From Phoronis australis (taxonomy: Eukaryota; Phoronida; Phoronidae): a stretch of DNA of 48,113 bases. Positions 21,511-35,300 of this stretch are shown piece by piece (position 1 is the stretch's first letter; each line of letters opens with the position of its first letter). The notes beneath the pieces were generated by a model. It had not been told where the DNA came from. It did not search any database and saw only the letters and a program-made list of their open reading frames with translations. The translations under genes were made by a program, and so were the position numbers. The DNA lies in the NCBI GenBank assembly GCA_002633005.1, contig NMRA01000035.1, forward strand, positions 785,888-834,000. Direction: 5' to 3'.

Positions 21511-21913
21511 GGGCCCGGTCTCCAATCTTTTTACTCGAAATGGAAGTCGAAATTAGGTTTGGCATTTTCTACTCAACTTTTGGGCAAACTCAAGATGAGT
21601 GTCTATTATTCTATGCTTGAGTACACAATAACTTACGTAGATAATTTATTGCCCTTAGTTCACAGTTTGTAAACCCAATATTAAAGCAATAAGTTCGAGT
21701 TTGAACTCGAAATTTCGAGTTTTTACTCGATTTTGTAGCACGAATACAAGGGCCCTCAAGGGCAAACTTGAACTAGAAACTCCTATGCATAAACTATAAT
21801 GTATTCGAGCACAGTCTGATAACCAATTATCTTAAGTTCGCACAAAAGGAGCAGAGAAATTGCCAAAAATAGTTTCGAGTTCGTTTCGAGTACAAAGATT
21901 AGAGACCGGGCCC
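21511..21913. mobile_element. MITE of ~403 bp with 30-bp terminal inverted repeats
   Basis: The left end (21511-21540) and right end (21884-21913) are inverted repeats differing at 2 of 30 positions. They begin GGGCCCGGTCTCCAATCTTT and continue into TACTCGAAA. The interior contains further inverted TCGAGT-type phrases around 21688-21735 and has no coding capacity. No clear target-site duplication is visible, so the superfamily is not assigned. Confidence 0.85.
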
Positions 21914-24900
21914 TGGTATTGTTCTGCGTCACTAGGTTTAAAGTTTTTCTAGACGTGACGTATATCGACGAATTTAAGTTTACAATTTAGAGGTTTTACA
22001 TTTATCATAAACGATTTTACTGCGAACATGTGTTCATCTTTACAATAATTGTCACCAGCTACTTGTCAAATTTCATAAAAATTCATCAAACTGTGAAAAT
22101 ACATAGGAAAACAAGGAGTTTATGTAGTACTACACTCCTTGGTGACAACAAGCTGTAGACATAAAAACAAAACTGCGACTTAGAGGTGTCACATTAATGT
22201 TCTTTCCAGTAAGAGCGTATGCTACTTGGGTACAAAAAAGACGCACAAAAGGCATTATTTCGGATGTAAGGCCATGGGCCTAAAGGCACGGCAATATGGT
22301 AAAAAGAAATATTTACCAAATTTTTAATGTATGCCGAGAAACTACAGAGAAACACAGGCACTGAATGTAAAAAATGTCATTAGGATGTACAGCCGTAGTC
22401 AAAACGGCACCGCCTAACGTATGGACCTATGAAAGGGACACTACTTGGACATGAGCCAACATGCGAATCACTCCCAAAAAATGTCATCATTACGAATATA
22501 AGCCTGTGGGCATAAAGATGGAGTAATACAGTACTTTATCATACCAAATAGAGAGCATATGGGACAACATATGGTAAAATGACACCAAATGAAAGTAATT
22601 GCTAAACTAGACCTTTGTTCATTTTTCAAAGGCTATAATGTCTGATGGTTAAAACTAGTCACAGATCTTAAAAATGGAAAGCAATTAATTGGTGCCTACC
22701 TATCTTTTAAGAAACATTAGGCAGAGAAATTAAAGTATGAAAACAATAATTGGTTCCAAAAACGGCGATTTGAGATATTTAGGGTTGCTGTTCATGTTTC
22801 AATGAAAGTAAATGATGTCCACGCCATGATCATGTAGAGATTTTACCGCCGGACAGTATCCCATTCATATACGATACACCTGAATGGCATACGATCGTGA
22901 TATGATGTATCGAAACATTTTTGTCCTCTGAGATGTTGTCTTGCGTGGCCTTTTTCAACGTAATGGAAATCATAAATTTGTTATCAGTGATTTTACTTCG
23001 TTGAATTAATTCTTCTTTTTATCGTCTCCTCTACAAAAAGTTTTACTAGGAGGACATTATTTTGCATTTTAGCCTTATCTTTCTTATATTTTGGATTTGA
23101 GTGCACAAATTTTTATTTTAGCACGAAAGGGGTTCAACAGTCGTCATGTCTCGTTTACACTTTTGTCATCAAGGATTATTTAAACCTTTCGGACGTTGTA
23201 TCTCTCCAGCGATAACAATTAGTATTCTAGACATTGTTTTCAATAAATTTCCAAGATTGTTTCCAGTGGCTGTAAAAACAAATACTTGAAAACCATTGTG
23301 TTGGTTCATGCTTAGCCTGTGATGAAACCCGTTGTTGAGCGATTTGGTCAGACGTAATTGAAGTGTCTTTAATATCGTTTTTACAAAAACCGATTAAGGG
23401 AATGAATGTAGATACTCCCAATTTCACAAAAGGTCCTTCATAAAGGCAACGTAACCTTTTAAGGTTAATCAACAGTGTAATAATACTGTGTTTAAATAGA
23501 ATGAAAGTTCATGAGGATATTTTGCATATTTTTGATGGCAGTTGATTAATCCAAGTTACTTACTATAAATCATTTGCAGTATCGAAAAATGTAACCTACT
23601 GCCATTTTCCAGGAACTCCAGTGAATACTTTGAAATGGAACTACCGTTTCAACTACACGGCGATAACTAACAAAGTTACAAACGTTTAGCTATCAATGTT
23701 GAATTGCGAAGCGTTCGGGGTTTAAAAATATTAACAGGCTCCTTCGATCTTGAATTGTTGCCCCATGAGTTGAGAACAAAACTTAATAATGGTAAGAAAA
23801 ACCGCAATTAAAGAAAAAGGCAAATTTATCACAAACACATAAAGAGTCCACATGTAACCACACATTTCAAAACTCTCACTTTAGAGGACTCTTTGCTGAG
23901 CTTTTTTCCGTCCTTGCCCCGGCAACTTTTTTTTTTTTTTGCTCATCGAAATGGACAATTGTTGACTGTCACACTCCAAACACCCTTTTCCGAGAAGCTG
24001 CGACCTGACCATCTAGAAGGCCAGCATCACTATGCTATTTGTGGTGTTTGCCTGATATCAGTTTTCAAAACAAAAATAACGTCGACTTAACACATGTTAT
24101 AAAAGCCGAGTACTTACTGGGTGATGGATCCACAGAAGCTGTCAAGATAATCTGTGAATGGCATTCTCACTTGTTCAGGTACTCCACACAATCTATTATT
24201 TAAATCTCGTAGTAGTAGTAGTAGCTGTATTAAGGTTCCGTATTTCGCAGTAGTAATCGCAGTAATAATCGCACGTCTCTCTCGCCTCAATAGCAGTGGT
24301 TTTCTGATTCGAATAACAATATTCAGTTGAATCCCATTGGCGGGAAATACAAAAGTCACGTGACAAGAGACTTAGCGCACCCACTCTCCGTTGGACAGTG
24401 CAAACCATAGTTACCTGTTGCGAAGTCTGCATGAGCGCAAACCAACTATCGACTTAGGTTCTCAGCATGCGTACCACCTGAACAGGTTCTTTTCCATCGA
24501 GTTCCCGCTGTGAAACTAAACCGTCACAAAAGGCCTCAAGGGAAGGGGGTGCAATTAATTGAGCCCATTCCTTGATGACTTACAAATTCACGTTGAGCTT
24601 CATTCACGTGTCAGATCGCTTGTGGGTGCCGCGGTTATTTACACAGCACATAAATTATATACCTGTATAAGGCGGGGTGAGGAGTTGGGCAGGAGCAGTA
24701 GCAGCAAAGGGGGGAAACGTTGGACAAGGAAAGAAGACGGTTGGCAAAGAAGTTCATTCCAATCGTGAAGAATATCAGGTGTGCGAACTTTAAAAAAAAG
24801 TATTTCATGAAGACACACCGTTGGTAATAAATTTTCCCTACGCTTTAACTGTGGATTTTCTTATTATTATTAACTGCCATTCCACGAGGTGGGCTCTAGG

Positions 24901-25238
24901 GTCACCGCCTTAGATCTTGAAAAATGTGCGTTTATTCATCCTGAGATATGTTCAAAAGGTTTATTTCAAATTATCCGGTCAGTATTTTTAAGGTGGGAAT
25001 CATCAATGTTTTGGCCCAAAATAGCCCATCTTTGGTTCAAATATGTTCAATAAGTAAAGCGGCTTTAAATAAAACTGTTCAAATGAAAGTTTATGAAAAA
25101 ATGTTTTATAAAATTTTTGTAAAAACTGAGCCTCTGTATCAGACGACAGTCTTTGCATTTTCAAACGGGTTTCCGTTAATCTTAATTCGAGCGCCAAAAT
25201 GCGCTAAGTTTTGCATTATTACATGTAGCACTTTAATT
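21914..25238. other. Intergenic sequence with weak repeat traces
   Basis: No supported gene. Very decayed relatives of the CTCF-like core unit occur at about 22130-22450 (for example CGACTTAGAGGTGTCAC and GTCATTAGGATGTAC). A GTA/TAG microsatellite lies at 24209-24224. On the minus strand a short frame ending near 24116 meets a good donor (CCCA|GTAAGTAC) but has no identifiable partner exons. Confidence 0.4.
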
Positions 25239-25912
25239 CAGGGGCGGATCTAGGATTTTGAGTTAGGGGGGGGGGCAGGGCACAGGAATGAATTTCGGAA
25301 GACGCGTGCGCCCAGCTTAAAATACGGGGATGTAAGGGTATCGAAATTTTTGGGTCCGTGTTAAAATGTCTAAGCCCTTGGTAAAATTCAACTTTGCAGT
25401 GTTCAGTACACAAAAGGTGACTGTATTATTCAAAATTCTCCACTCGTCATGACTACTACACACATGTCAATCAATACGGGCATTACGTGTTTGCTACAGA
25501 ATTTTGGCGTTTCTGTAGTTATACGACTTAGCCCCAAAATGTTACGTATTTTCGGTAATTATAACGCATTTTTCGCAATGATCATAATTAAGTTTTCAAA
25601 CCTTCGTATTGGTTTTACTAGACGGGTAACCCGTCTATAGATAAGCAATGGCGGATTTAGGGGGGGCATGGCTCCCCCTAGAATTCTCCCAGATACCATT
25701 TGGCAGTTTGGGGTGTGAATTGCTGACTAGCACATGCGCGTACCCGATGGCTCGGGGAGCGAATGCACAATGCATTGGCCTAGAACACACCCCGTATAAA
25801 GGTCCACAAACCCAAAAATTCGATACCCCTGCATCCCTACATTTTAGGCTGGGCGAGCGCATGTGACGAAATTCTGGTTATTCATGCCGGCGCCCTGTCC
25901 CCCCCGCCCCTG
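25239..25912. mobile_element. hAT-like MITE copies in inverted orientation
   Basis: The left end begins CAGGGGCGGATCTAGGATTT (25239) and the right end is the inverse, CCCCCCGCCCCTG (to 25912). The first ~130 bp and last ~130 bp are inverted copies of one another: both contain, in opposite orientations, CGCCCAGC(T/C)TAAAAT and GGGTATCGAA. A second start (CAATGGCGGATTTAG) lies at 25646. So this is either one foldback element, or a truncated copy followed by a full copy (25646-25912) in the opposite orientation. The 17-bp palindrome AGACGGGTAACCCGTCT lies between them (about 25620-25636). Confidence 0.7.
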
Positions 25913-28718
25913 ATAATTATTTACGGCTTTTCCTGGTAATCTCTTTTGTCGCAATAATTTCATATCACTAGCCGTGGTCGACAGGACCAAATGAGTTATC
26001 AACTAGTACCACATCACTCACAGTTACTAGATGTAAGAGTCTCAAACAAGCAAGTTGGTACATGAAACGCATTTTGACACTTTCACAATATCTCAACTCG
26101 TTTTCGTAAGTGCTATGGTTGGCTCTGGTAAGAGCAAAAATGATTGACACGTATGAAACTATACCCTAGGCTATGTCTAAACGCATTGAGACTGTCACAT
26201 TAGATTAACTCGATTCAGCTGGGTGTGTCAAGAAATCTGTGCTTTCTTATTTCACTCCTTTCACGTGTTGTTATTTAGTCTCAGGACTCTTGTTTACCTC
26301 AAATAATCATCTGTTTCCGTGCTAAGAATTTGCTGATGGGACCTCAGCTCACGGTATACCTGTTTGGCCGTGTGTCCAACAAGGCTGAAAGAGGCTTACG
26401 CGACACAACACGGAAAGCTGAGAAAACAATATATACATTTTTTTGAAGGATCGAGTAAACGTTTATCCCCTGAATGTGGATTCCAAAGATGAGAATCTTC
26501 ACTGTATACTTTTTCCAAGTTAGATGTTGACGCGAATAGAACAGTTAAAACATTTTCACTGTGGCTAATATCAACTCATGAATACAAGCTTTTCCTTGTT
26601 TTATTACCCAAAATTACAGTAACAACACTAAAGAAATTTCTTTCTACAGAACTTGGCAAGAATTCGTACATGAAGAAACTCAACATGTTACTTATAGAAA
26701 ATGGGTAACAACGACTTCACTTATTGAAGCACTCGCGTCAAAGATACCTTTGTACATGAGGTTTCATTGGATCACAATGCAGTCATCTGGATCAACGCCC
26801 TGGGTGCTAATTGGAGAACTACAAAATCAGGGGGGGGGGGGTGAATTAAGGCCATCACTTGGGATTACAAAAAACATTTCGCAGTTGAGAGTGGGTGTTC
26901 CTGAAATGGTCGTCACTTCAAGTAAACATGTAAGAGTAAGAGTAGAATAAAAAAAATTTGTAGGAGATTATTACGCAGTTGGGCATCAAAAAGAACATGG
27001 CGTCAACACAGATGACTACACTATTAACAACTTTATAAGACAAATACAAAGGCTATTATCTCAAAATACTTTACAAATACAGAACTAAAAGAAACGAAAA
27101 CTTTCGCTTTTGTTCCAATCCATCATCAGAGAACAAATCATACGATGCAGTTGGCATGGGAGGAATTCTGTACATCTACATGGACCAAATAGTATTATCA
27201 ACTTAACTATTAAGTTCAGGAGTCATCGATGACTATTTGTAAACAAAAAACACTATGCATAGGGTGTTCCAAACATAAAAATACTATGAAATAACTATTT
27301 TGTATTCCAGGGAAGCTATGTTTTCTTTTGAAAGGCAAAGGTTATTAAAAATTCCACAGTTGATTTTAATATTACAGAAATGGTGAACGGATTTTTCAGA
27401 CTTGGCACAGCAGACTCACTTGCAGCCTTCACGAATGAGAACTTCTCAATAAGTTAATTCAACCCATGTTCAAATCAAACACAATTCCCATTGCAAAAGT
27501 GTACACAATTTAGTTAGTTGTTCTCCACCTTGGCACATTAAGCTTTGTTGAAAATACCTCTGATTTGCGGCTACACAACTGGTTGCTTGTGATACCAAAA
27601 ACTGATATTTTTGCTCTCTGCAATAGGAGTCAAATGAGAAACTTTTAAAACCTTGCAAAGTGCAAACAAACTTTGAAATTCTTGGTACTAATGTTTTGGA
27701 ATATTTTTGTAAACACTTTTGGAACACCCAGTATACTCTAAATACTAATCAATTTCATTGTCAAAATTATTGTTCCTTTGGCATTGATGCTATGGCAAGA
27801 TACAGACTTTATAAAATAAACAGCTTTGCTAAAGTGCATCACCTGCGCCTTTCATAAAACAATAACAATCTTTTACACTGGATTTCTGCATATAGTGAAG
27901 AGTCACTTCTAACAGATTTTCGGGCCACAACAAATGCCTCAAAATTTAAAAAAAGCAGAGCAAGTTACAAATAAATTGTTCATAATATGCCTAATTGCTT
28001 TTCTTAATACCAAGACACAAAGAATATCAAAAATACATATTACACAATCTAAATAGGTATAAACATTGAGTATTGACAGGTACCATATATTAGGAACGCA
28101 TTCATATGCATTCATAGCTAGAAATAATAAAACTGTTTCTAGACCCAGGAGTACTGAATCAAAACAGCTCTACGAGTAAAACCGACTGACAGGCAAAACT
28201 TTACCTAAACATCAGAACAGTTTTGTTAAAATATGCAAATGAATGGGGGTTTGTTGCATAGCTTAACTTCGTCCAATAAGTCAGAGTAGAAAACTGTCTT
28301 ACGCCACTGACTTTGGCAAGGGAAGACAAAAACAACTTTCCTTCACCAGGCAAGACACCTTGACATTAACCATTTGAAAGTACCATACCAGTCTACAGGT
28401 ACAATAAGTTATAACTATGTCGCTGCTTTTCTAATGACAAGGAAGACTGCGAAATTGACTGGCAACCAGATCTGACAATCAAAAATGCCATAGAAATGTG
28501 TACAATTTATACTCGACAAGTACACACTTTATGAGTATTTTCAAACGAGTAGCACCTTCATGAAACAATAAACGACTCCTTTGTCTAGGCTTGCATTAAC
28601 AAAGCAACTGCCAACTAGTCTACTTGACTAGATGTGACACTAGGTCTTTACTATTCTCCAAAGCGCTCCACATTTCAATTCAGGAAACAAAGAGCAATAA
28701 CACAATATTTAACAAAAT
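25913..28718. other. Intergenic sequence and probable SMO 3' UTR
   Basis: No additional gene recognised. The part nearest 28718 lies directly downstream of the SMO stop on the minus strand and should include its 3' UTR. A minus-strand AATAAA (TTTATT on plus) occurs near 26600 and an ATTAAA near 27365. I cannot tell which, if either, is used. Confidence 0.4.
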
Positions 28719-29338
28719 CTAAACTAGACTTGAACAGTCACTCTCATCACTCATTTGAACCACAGTCACATCTGCCTCTGTTGGATAACTGGCGCGTCTT
28801 CTCGCATGATATGAACTACCAAGTTCCATATCATGCACGAATCCCTTGTTATCGTGCTGCTGCGTATCGGGAAACGAGCCTACATCCTCAGCCTGACTTG
28901 CACAGTCCAACGAGTCCGCTGTCCCTGGCACTAGCGTACTCGCGGTAAACATGGCTGCCAGCTTCTGCAACTGCTCCGCATTGGGAGCTTGCAGAGCCAC
29001 CTGGCTGTAGTCAATGGACAAAGAAGAGACGCTCCCCTGTTTGTCAATGGAGAACCGTATGCTCTGTGCTGATGCATTACTGATGACTGACCCAACACTT
29101 GCCCGACGAACAGCACCATTCTTAGATTTTGGCGGAAGCACCACACCATGACGTCGAGTCCTCAAGAGGGCGCTGTTGTTATTGCGCTGCGTGAATGCCG
29201 CAGGAACTATGCCCACTTTGTTGTTCTTGCGCTTCTTTTTCTTTTTTTTCTTCTTTTCAGGTTTTGCCTTCTCCTCAGCTTGAGATTCTATCGACAGTCT
29301 TCGCTGGTTTTGATTGAACGATTTTATGGACTGGATAT
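28719..29338 (-). CDS. SMO: SMO coding exon 11: distal tail and stop
   Basis: Residues 628-832 and stop. Begins [18 protein letters not shown], followed by a run of eight lysines, then Ser- and Ala-rich sequence, [10 protein letters not shown] and the end DCSSLV. RRLSIES, RRASVGS and RRASYP have the R-R-x-S form expected for basophilic (PKA-like) phosphorylation. That is inference from motif only, as vertebrate tails do not align here. Acceptor TTTCAG|ATATCC. Confidence 0.9.
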
Positions 29339-32300
29339 CTGAAACATCAAACTATATCTTAGAATTCCACATAACTAACAACGGAATACTGAATATGTCC
29401 ACACCTAATCAAATATGCATTTCAAAAAAGCTGAAATGAAGAAAATGGTATCATTGAACAAACATGTCAAACAAGGAGGAAGAATCTAATTATCAGAGAA
29501 ATAAAATAGACAATCTCATGCCAAAGCAAAATGCCTCTTTTTTAATACTAAAGCAAGAAAACGGAAAAACAATCGAAAACCTTAGCCGTGAAAGCTCAGA
29601 TATTTCCACGAAAAACACTTGAATGACACATATAACAACCGTGGATTACCTGAATCCGAGTACCTCCTCAGTGTGCCCGCGACAGGCAGGGCCATGCCCC
29701 CTCTCCGCCTGACTAGTTTGGGGATGGCCTGTGCCCAAGCTGAAGACATTTCATTAGAGGTGACACTGTTCAGTTCAACTTTCATGCCTGAAATGTGCAA
29801 CCATTCCAGTGAATCAGTTTGTGAAGTTCTTTATTCAGTGGCTTTGTAAACACTTGTGAATTACTGGAGAATTCCTGTTAAGGTAACTGAGAAACGCGTA
29901 GGAATAATGATAAAATTTGGCTTATTTTTGGATAACAATATCTCTGACAAAATCGAGGAGCCAATAAACGGAAAATTTGCAAGCGGCATGGATAGCCAAT
30001 GCCTCCAATGGTTACGTGGTAAAGTTTACCGTGTAGATAACATGGGCGGCGCTCCTTAGGGGGCTGGGGGGCTGTAGCCCCCACTTTTTTCAGTGCTACG
30101 CCGCACATGGTCTATAGGTGGTGCACCACAGGGGGGCTGAGGGGGCTTTAGCCCCCCACTTTTTTCAGTGCTGCGCCGCCCATGGATAAGTCAAAAACAC
30201 CATGAAATAAACAATGTATTGTGTCTGATAAAACCTCATTTTTGTTTGACACTCACTTATACTGCTTCTTTGGGGAAATCCAAAAACTGTAGAAACTTGT
30301 AGTTGGCTCCAAAATGGTCTATATTTATATATTTCCATTGTGGGTGTCTGTTTGCAGTAAGCCGTGGGTTGGCCTCTCAACAACATAAATAAGAGTAATA
30401 GTAGTCTTAGAATGTGTTTGCATTACCCCCCAACAAAATCTCATTGATATCGCCAGCAGAGCGACCATGACCAAACTCACCCAAAGGATCATCATGTGTA
30501 CTGGCAAAACTTAGAGACAATCTCTTGCCAGCTGTGTTCATCCTTTTGTTGAATGCCTTGGCGATGACTTTGTGCTTCTTTAGCTGGACAGGCTTAGGAT
30601 CAGGTTTCTTACAAACTCTGAAATGGACAATTAACACAACTTACGTTCCTTTACATTTCAAACTAATAATGCCACCACCTTTAAGACTGCAAAGCTCGCT
30701 TCTTACAGCCCGATGCTCAAATAACACTTTGATTCAAAACATACCAGCATAGAGCCATAAATAAAATTAGCCCCCCCCTCGTAAAAATACATTTTGTATT
30801 CAGAGCAGGGTCTTGCACTGCTGTTGGCTACTGACCTGGGTATGTAAATAAGCAAACAGTAACAGCAGAGTCTGGCAGCAAACTGGGTTTGCATGCTGTA
30901 CATGTAAATAGAGAAATCAGATACTTCATGAGTGAAGTGCCGGCTTGTCTAACCAAACCACGAAACAGTGTACAAAGCAGGTTTTCTAGTAGTGGTTGCA
31001 AGTTCAACCCCAATATAATAAACATTCTGCAGATACAACATTCTCCAATTATAGAAACACCACAACTCTGTCTGGTCCAAAGCTTAATGGCCAATTTCCT
31101 TAAATAAAATCTCTCGTGGCAACTCAAAACAGGATTGATTTAATTTCAACCGACTGCGTTTAATTATGTAACATTGATTTCGGGCAGCGATAAGCTGTAG
31201 TATGACCCCACTCCTAATGTTAAAATTTAAGACTAATATGGCTTAACTACCTAAACCATCAACAATGGCATGTTGATGACCAAATCAGTCTCGTATTTCG
31301 TTTTAAGTTACGACTACGAACCTTTGTTTGTAACTTAAGATATTTTCCTCAGGCAGAAAACTAAATCAGCCATAGTCACTAGGGCCATACATCTGGATAA
31401 GACAGGCAATTTGCAAACTGAGCCGAACTGCATAATTGGTCATGCAGTTCAGTAAAACGAATCTGGCAAGAAATGTTAAGTGATTACCATAACAAGATGG
31501 GCTCAGACACCCGACAAAATATAATATACGCATGACACCAATGCAACCTACTTTCTATAGAAGCGGACCCAGGCATCCACGGAGGCCTTGTTCCACACCC
31601 ACGAGCTCATAACAATGCCAGCAGCAAAGTAAGAGAAGATATGGATCTGTATGGCAGCCAAGCTGGGGCGGTTCTCAATATGACACGTCAGCGTTTGGTT
31701 GGACAGCGACTTGGCAACTGTCACGTTCGCTTCACATCTATGGATAAAGGGGGCCATTAAACCTCGTTGCTGAAGTTATGCGCAGAACAAGATATTTTGT
31801 TCAATAAGTGGCAAATACATAAACACTGTACTTTATGATTAACTCTACGTTCACAACAAATGCCAGTAGTTACAGCTCACACACAAGACTAATGCGACTT
31901 TCAGGTTATGACATGCATGAGTTTCAATGAGATTTGTTTTATTCAGATTTTGCACCTGTAAGAACTAAGACAAGTTCCGACATTAGAGGAATTAACGCTT
32001 TTAGATTTCCACCATTTGTACTATATGGCCAGGGTGACGCTTAAAGAGAATATTTTGACGAGTTGAAAAATCTCCTGTTTGTTTTTGCTCTACACAAGTG
32101 CTTTCAATAAAACTTAAACGATGCTGTTTTGTTAACTATGGAGTACTCACATGACAAAATCCTTGAAACTTTGTTGCCAGGCACTTTCGTTTGAAAATAT
32201 ATACAGGTGAACAGTGAAGGTCACGACAGCGAAAATGAAGGCAAACAATGCGAACAAACCTGGAAATAAATCGCTGACATTAGGATACATTGTGAATACA

Positions 32301-35300
32301 TATAAGTCACAAAGACACTGTGGTTGTAAGTTGTATAACTGCAAGCTAATACTTATATCATACACCACCCAGATATCACTTCCACATCATATCCAGGCTC
32401 TCATTCACTCCCTTGCATACAATTACTGCTAAGACTGAGCTCACATGAGTAGAAGACACCTTTGTGCAACATTCAATTTTCTGCCAGTAAAGCCAGGATT
32501 CGAACCTGGGTCTCCCATACAAAAGTCCCGAGCTCAAACCACTGAGTCACATTGTCTCCTCCATTATACAGTGACTTACAACATAAAACAGATTCCTTAG
32601 TGCACATAAATAATTTTCACAAAATGGATCAACGTGATTTTTTTTCAATATTTAGAACTATTTTTGCCTACTTCAAAAATATCTTGAATTGACTTTTTAT
32701 GTTTAACATAAAAGACAATGCCTAAAGGCACACTTACCAATTCTAAAAATTGTTGTTTTTATTTTATTGGACGCTCTCATGCTTATCAACCCTGGACTGT
32801 CATGACGTATTTTGCACAAAGTGTAAAGTCCTGAAAGCACAAATTACATACAACATTGGCAATTTCAGCTTGTCCCATGCAAAACTTAACCTTTAAAAGC
32901 ATGTTACAATCCCATCAAACATCGTATATAAACTAACTAAGGGCATTTACACTTTTTAAAACAAATCTCAGAGATGTTGATGAAATTTTAACCAGCATTA
33001 ACTTGTTATAATGACACGCCTTCCTCACAAGTAGTATCATTTGAAAGTGCTCTACTTTACATGGTTTTGTTAGACGCTACAAAAATGTCCAAACTAGGGT
33101 AACTTCGAAATGTCGTATCTCAGAAATGGCTGATTGGATTCATACGAGATTTCCAATACTGTTTTATGTGTTGTTCTCCAAATCGTTATTAAAAATAGTT
33201 TTTCACTTTTGCAAGATGGACAATTAAAAATAGGATTTTTATGCCTTTTGTGAGAAAAAAATTAAAAACTGCATGAAATCAAACCAAATGATAATCTAGA
33301 AAACTACAACTTAACAGCGTTTTTGAGACTTCATCTTGGACATCAATATCAAACAAAATTTGGCATTCTTATTGATGTTGCTCGTGTGCTAGGAGTATTT
33401 TTGTTGCTATAAATTTCACTAAATAGACATGGTCACCTTACCCAATCTATGGAATGTCGGCATAAAGACAAAAATTAAAATCTACCATCTTTCTACATTC
33501 AGAAAATATTTATACTTTTAGAGAATTTTACTTGTCATAGTTTTGTAAAATGCACAGACTTGTCAATCACGACCTAAATAACCTTTATGAAGGTTAAATT
33601 ATAAAAAGCTGCTCTCTCTAAAAAGTAACGTTTGACAGACCAAGTACTATTATAAAACTGGTTTCAACTCGCTCCTTATTCATCTTGCTCCTTGCTCCTA
33701 GCACGCTGCATAAAATGATCCGTCAGGTTTAGCCAACTTGATATGCTAGGTCTCAACCAATAACGAGGTCACTTCCCCCGAAGTCCAGATATAAGTTCTA
33801 CTCCAAGTCGACACAAAAGTTATTTTACTGATGAAGGCGAGTTCCCAGAAACTTTAAATAATTAAAACAGTGACGAATTAAATAAAAAAATGTTTACAAG
33901 ATGGAAAACTGAAGATGTAAATCATGACTACTCATGTGGCATACCTTTGACGAGAAAGGCTAACCCGACTAATATAACAGCACCAATAGGTAGCAGCACT
34001 AGGAATCCCCGAGACATGTGGTTGACGTAACCAACAAAACAAATTCCACTGACTGAATCTCCATCAATCTGAAATGAAATTGTGGTCAACTGAAGATAAT
34101 ACTTCTACTTAATAATAAATTTCACAATTACAATATAATACGACAATACAGAAGTAGTGATAATATAATTTATTATTCGAATACATAATAATTTATACCA
34201 TATGCATTGAATCTGTCGACGGAAATACGGCCATGTAATAAAGTTTTGCGTATTCACCTCCCGCACTACTTCAACAGTGACCTCTGAGATGGAAAGTTCA
34301 AAAGGTAAGTCAATGTCGACTCGACATCATTAAGCGGTTCAATCACCCAACTTTCGGAAAATAGCTTAAAGTAATACAATTATAGCAGTGTAAATAACGC
34401 TAAACATACAATCACGTCTCAGTCGTAACATCTGGAACAGGACTGTTAATTATATGACAGTTCTGCCTCAGTTTTCATTTGCTAAATATTGAATCGTCTG
34501 CAACTCAAGCGCCGATTCCTCGGTAACTACAACATCAAATGTTGTTATTTAACTATTTTCAGGAGATGTTACAAGTTCAATGAAAAGTTACCCTTGTTTT
34601 CATCTTTGTTATCTCTTTTCAAGTAATAAATCGTCACATTTAAAACTGTTGCTTTTACTAGAGAAAACTTGCAGCCTAACACGCAAGTACATACATATAG
34701 GATGTGATCCGCCACATGAACAGTCTGAGTGAAATATTTAAAAAATCTGCGGAAAAAGGAAAGAAACTTAGGAATTCGAAGCGTACTTGACATTATTCCG
34801 CATATCAGCCAAAGGTCTCGGTCGATACGCGGAATAATGTCACGTGGGATATTACTTCATGTACGCCACTCTCGGTACATTTTGTGTATACATTTAATAA
34901 TGTTTTGATAAATAGTACTACAGTACATGATACAATATGCGACTGTCAAAACTACAACATACCTGCGAGATAGATAGACATATAATACTGAGGATGAGTG
35001 GCAGACCCCAAGCACTTATGTGGAAGTAGGCAATCTTTCCATTGATGACATCACGCATTGTGCCAAGCGCCTTGAAGGACAGGTGCCAAACATAGGTGAG
35101 AATAACGAACCAGATGACGCCCGCCATCATGGTAAAATAGACTAGGAAGAAAACGACACAGCAGGATCCAGTCTCGTCAGACCTGTACAACAAACGAGTG
35201 TGAGGTCGCGTGAGAGATGAGTCATCGTGGTTCTTAGTAATTCACATGAAGAATTGTGCAATAGGGAAAATGAGGCACAAAATTATCCAGTCACCGTGAG

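Noticed and set aside
23227-23472. 81-codon minus-strand frame
   Set aside because: No recognisable motif and no exon partners.
24116-24168. Possible short minus-strand first coding exon ending at a good GTAAGT donor
   Set aside because: No recognisable downstream exon on the minus strand and no homology, so a gene cannot be supported.
32483-32560. Functional tRNA gene
   Set aside because: The T arm and B box are good, but acceptor, D and anticodon arms pair poorly, so it is called a SINE-type fragment.
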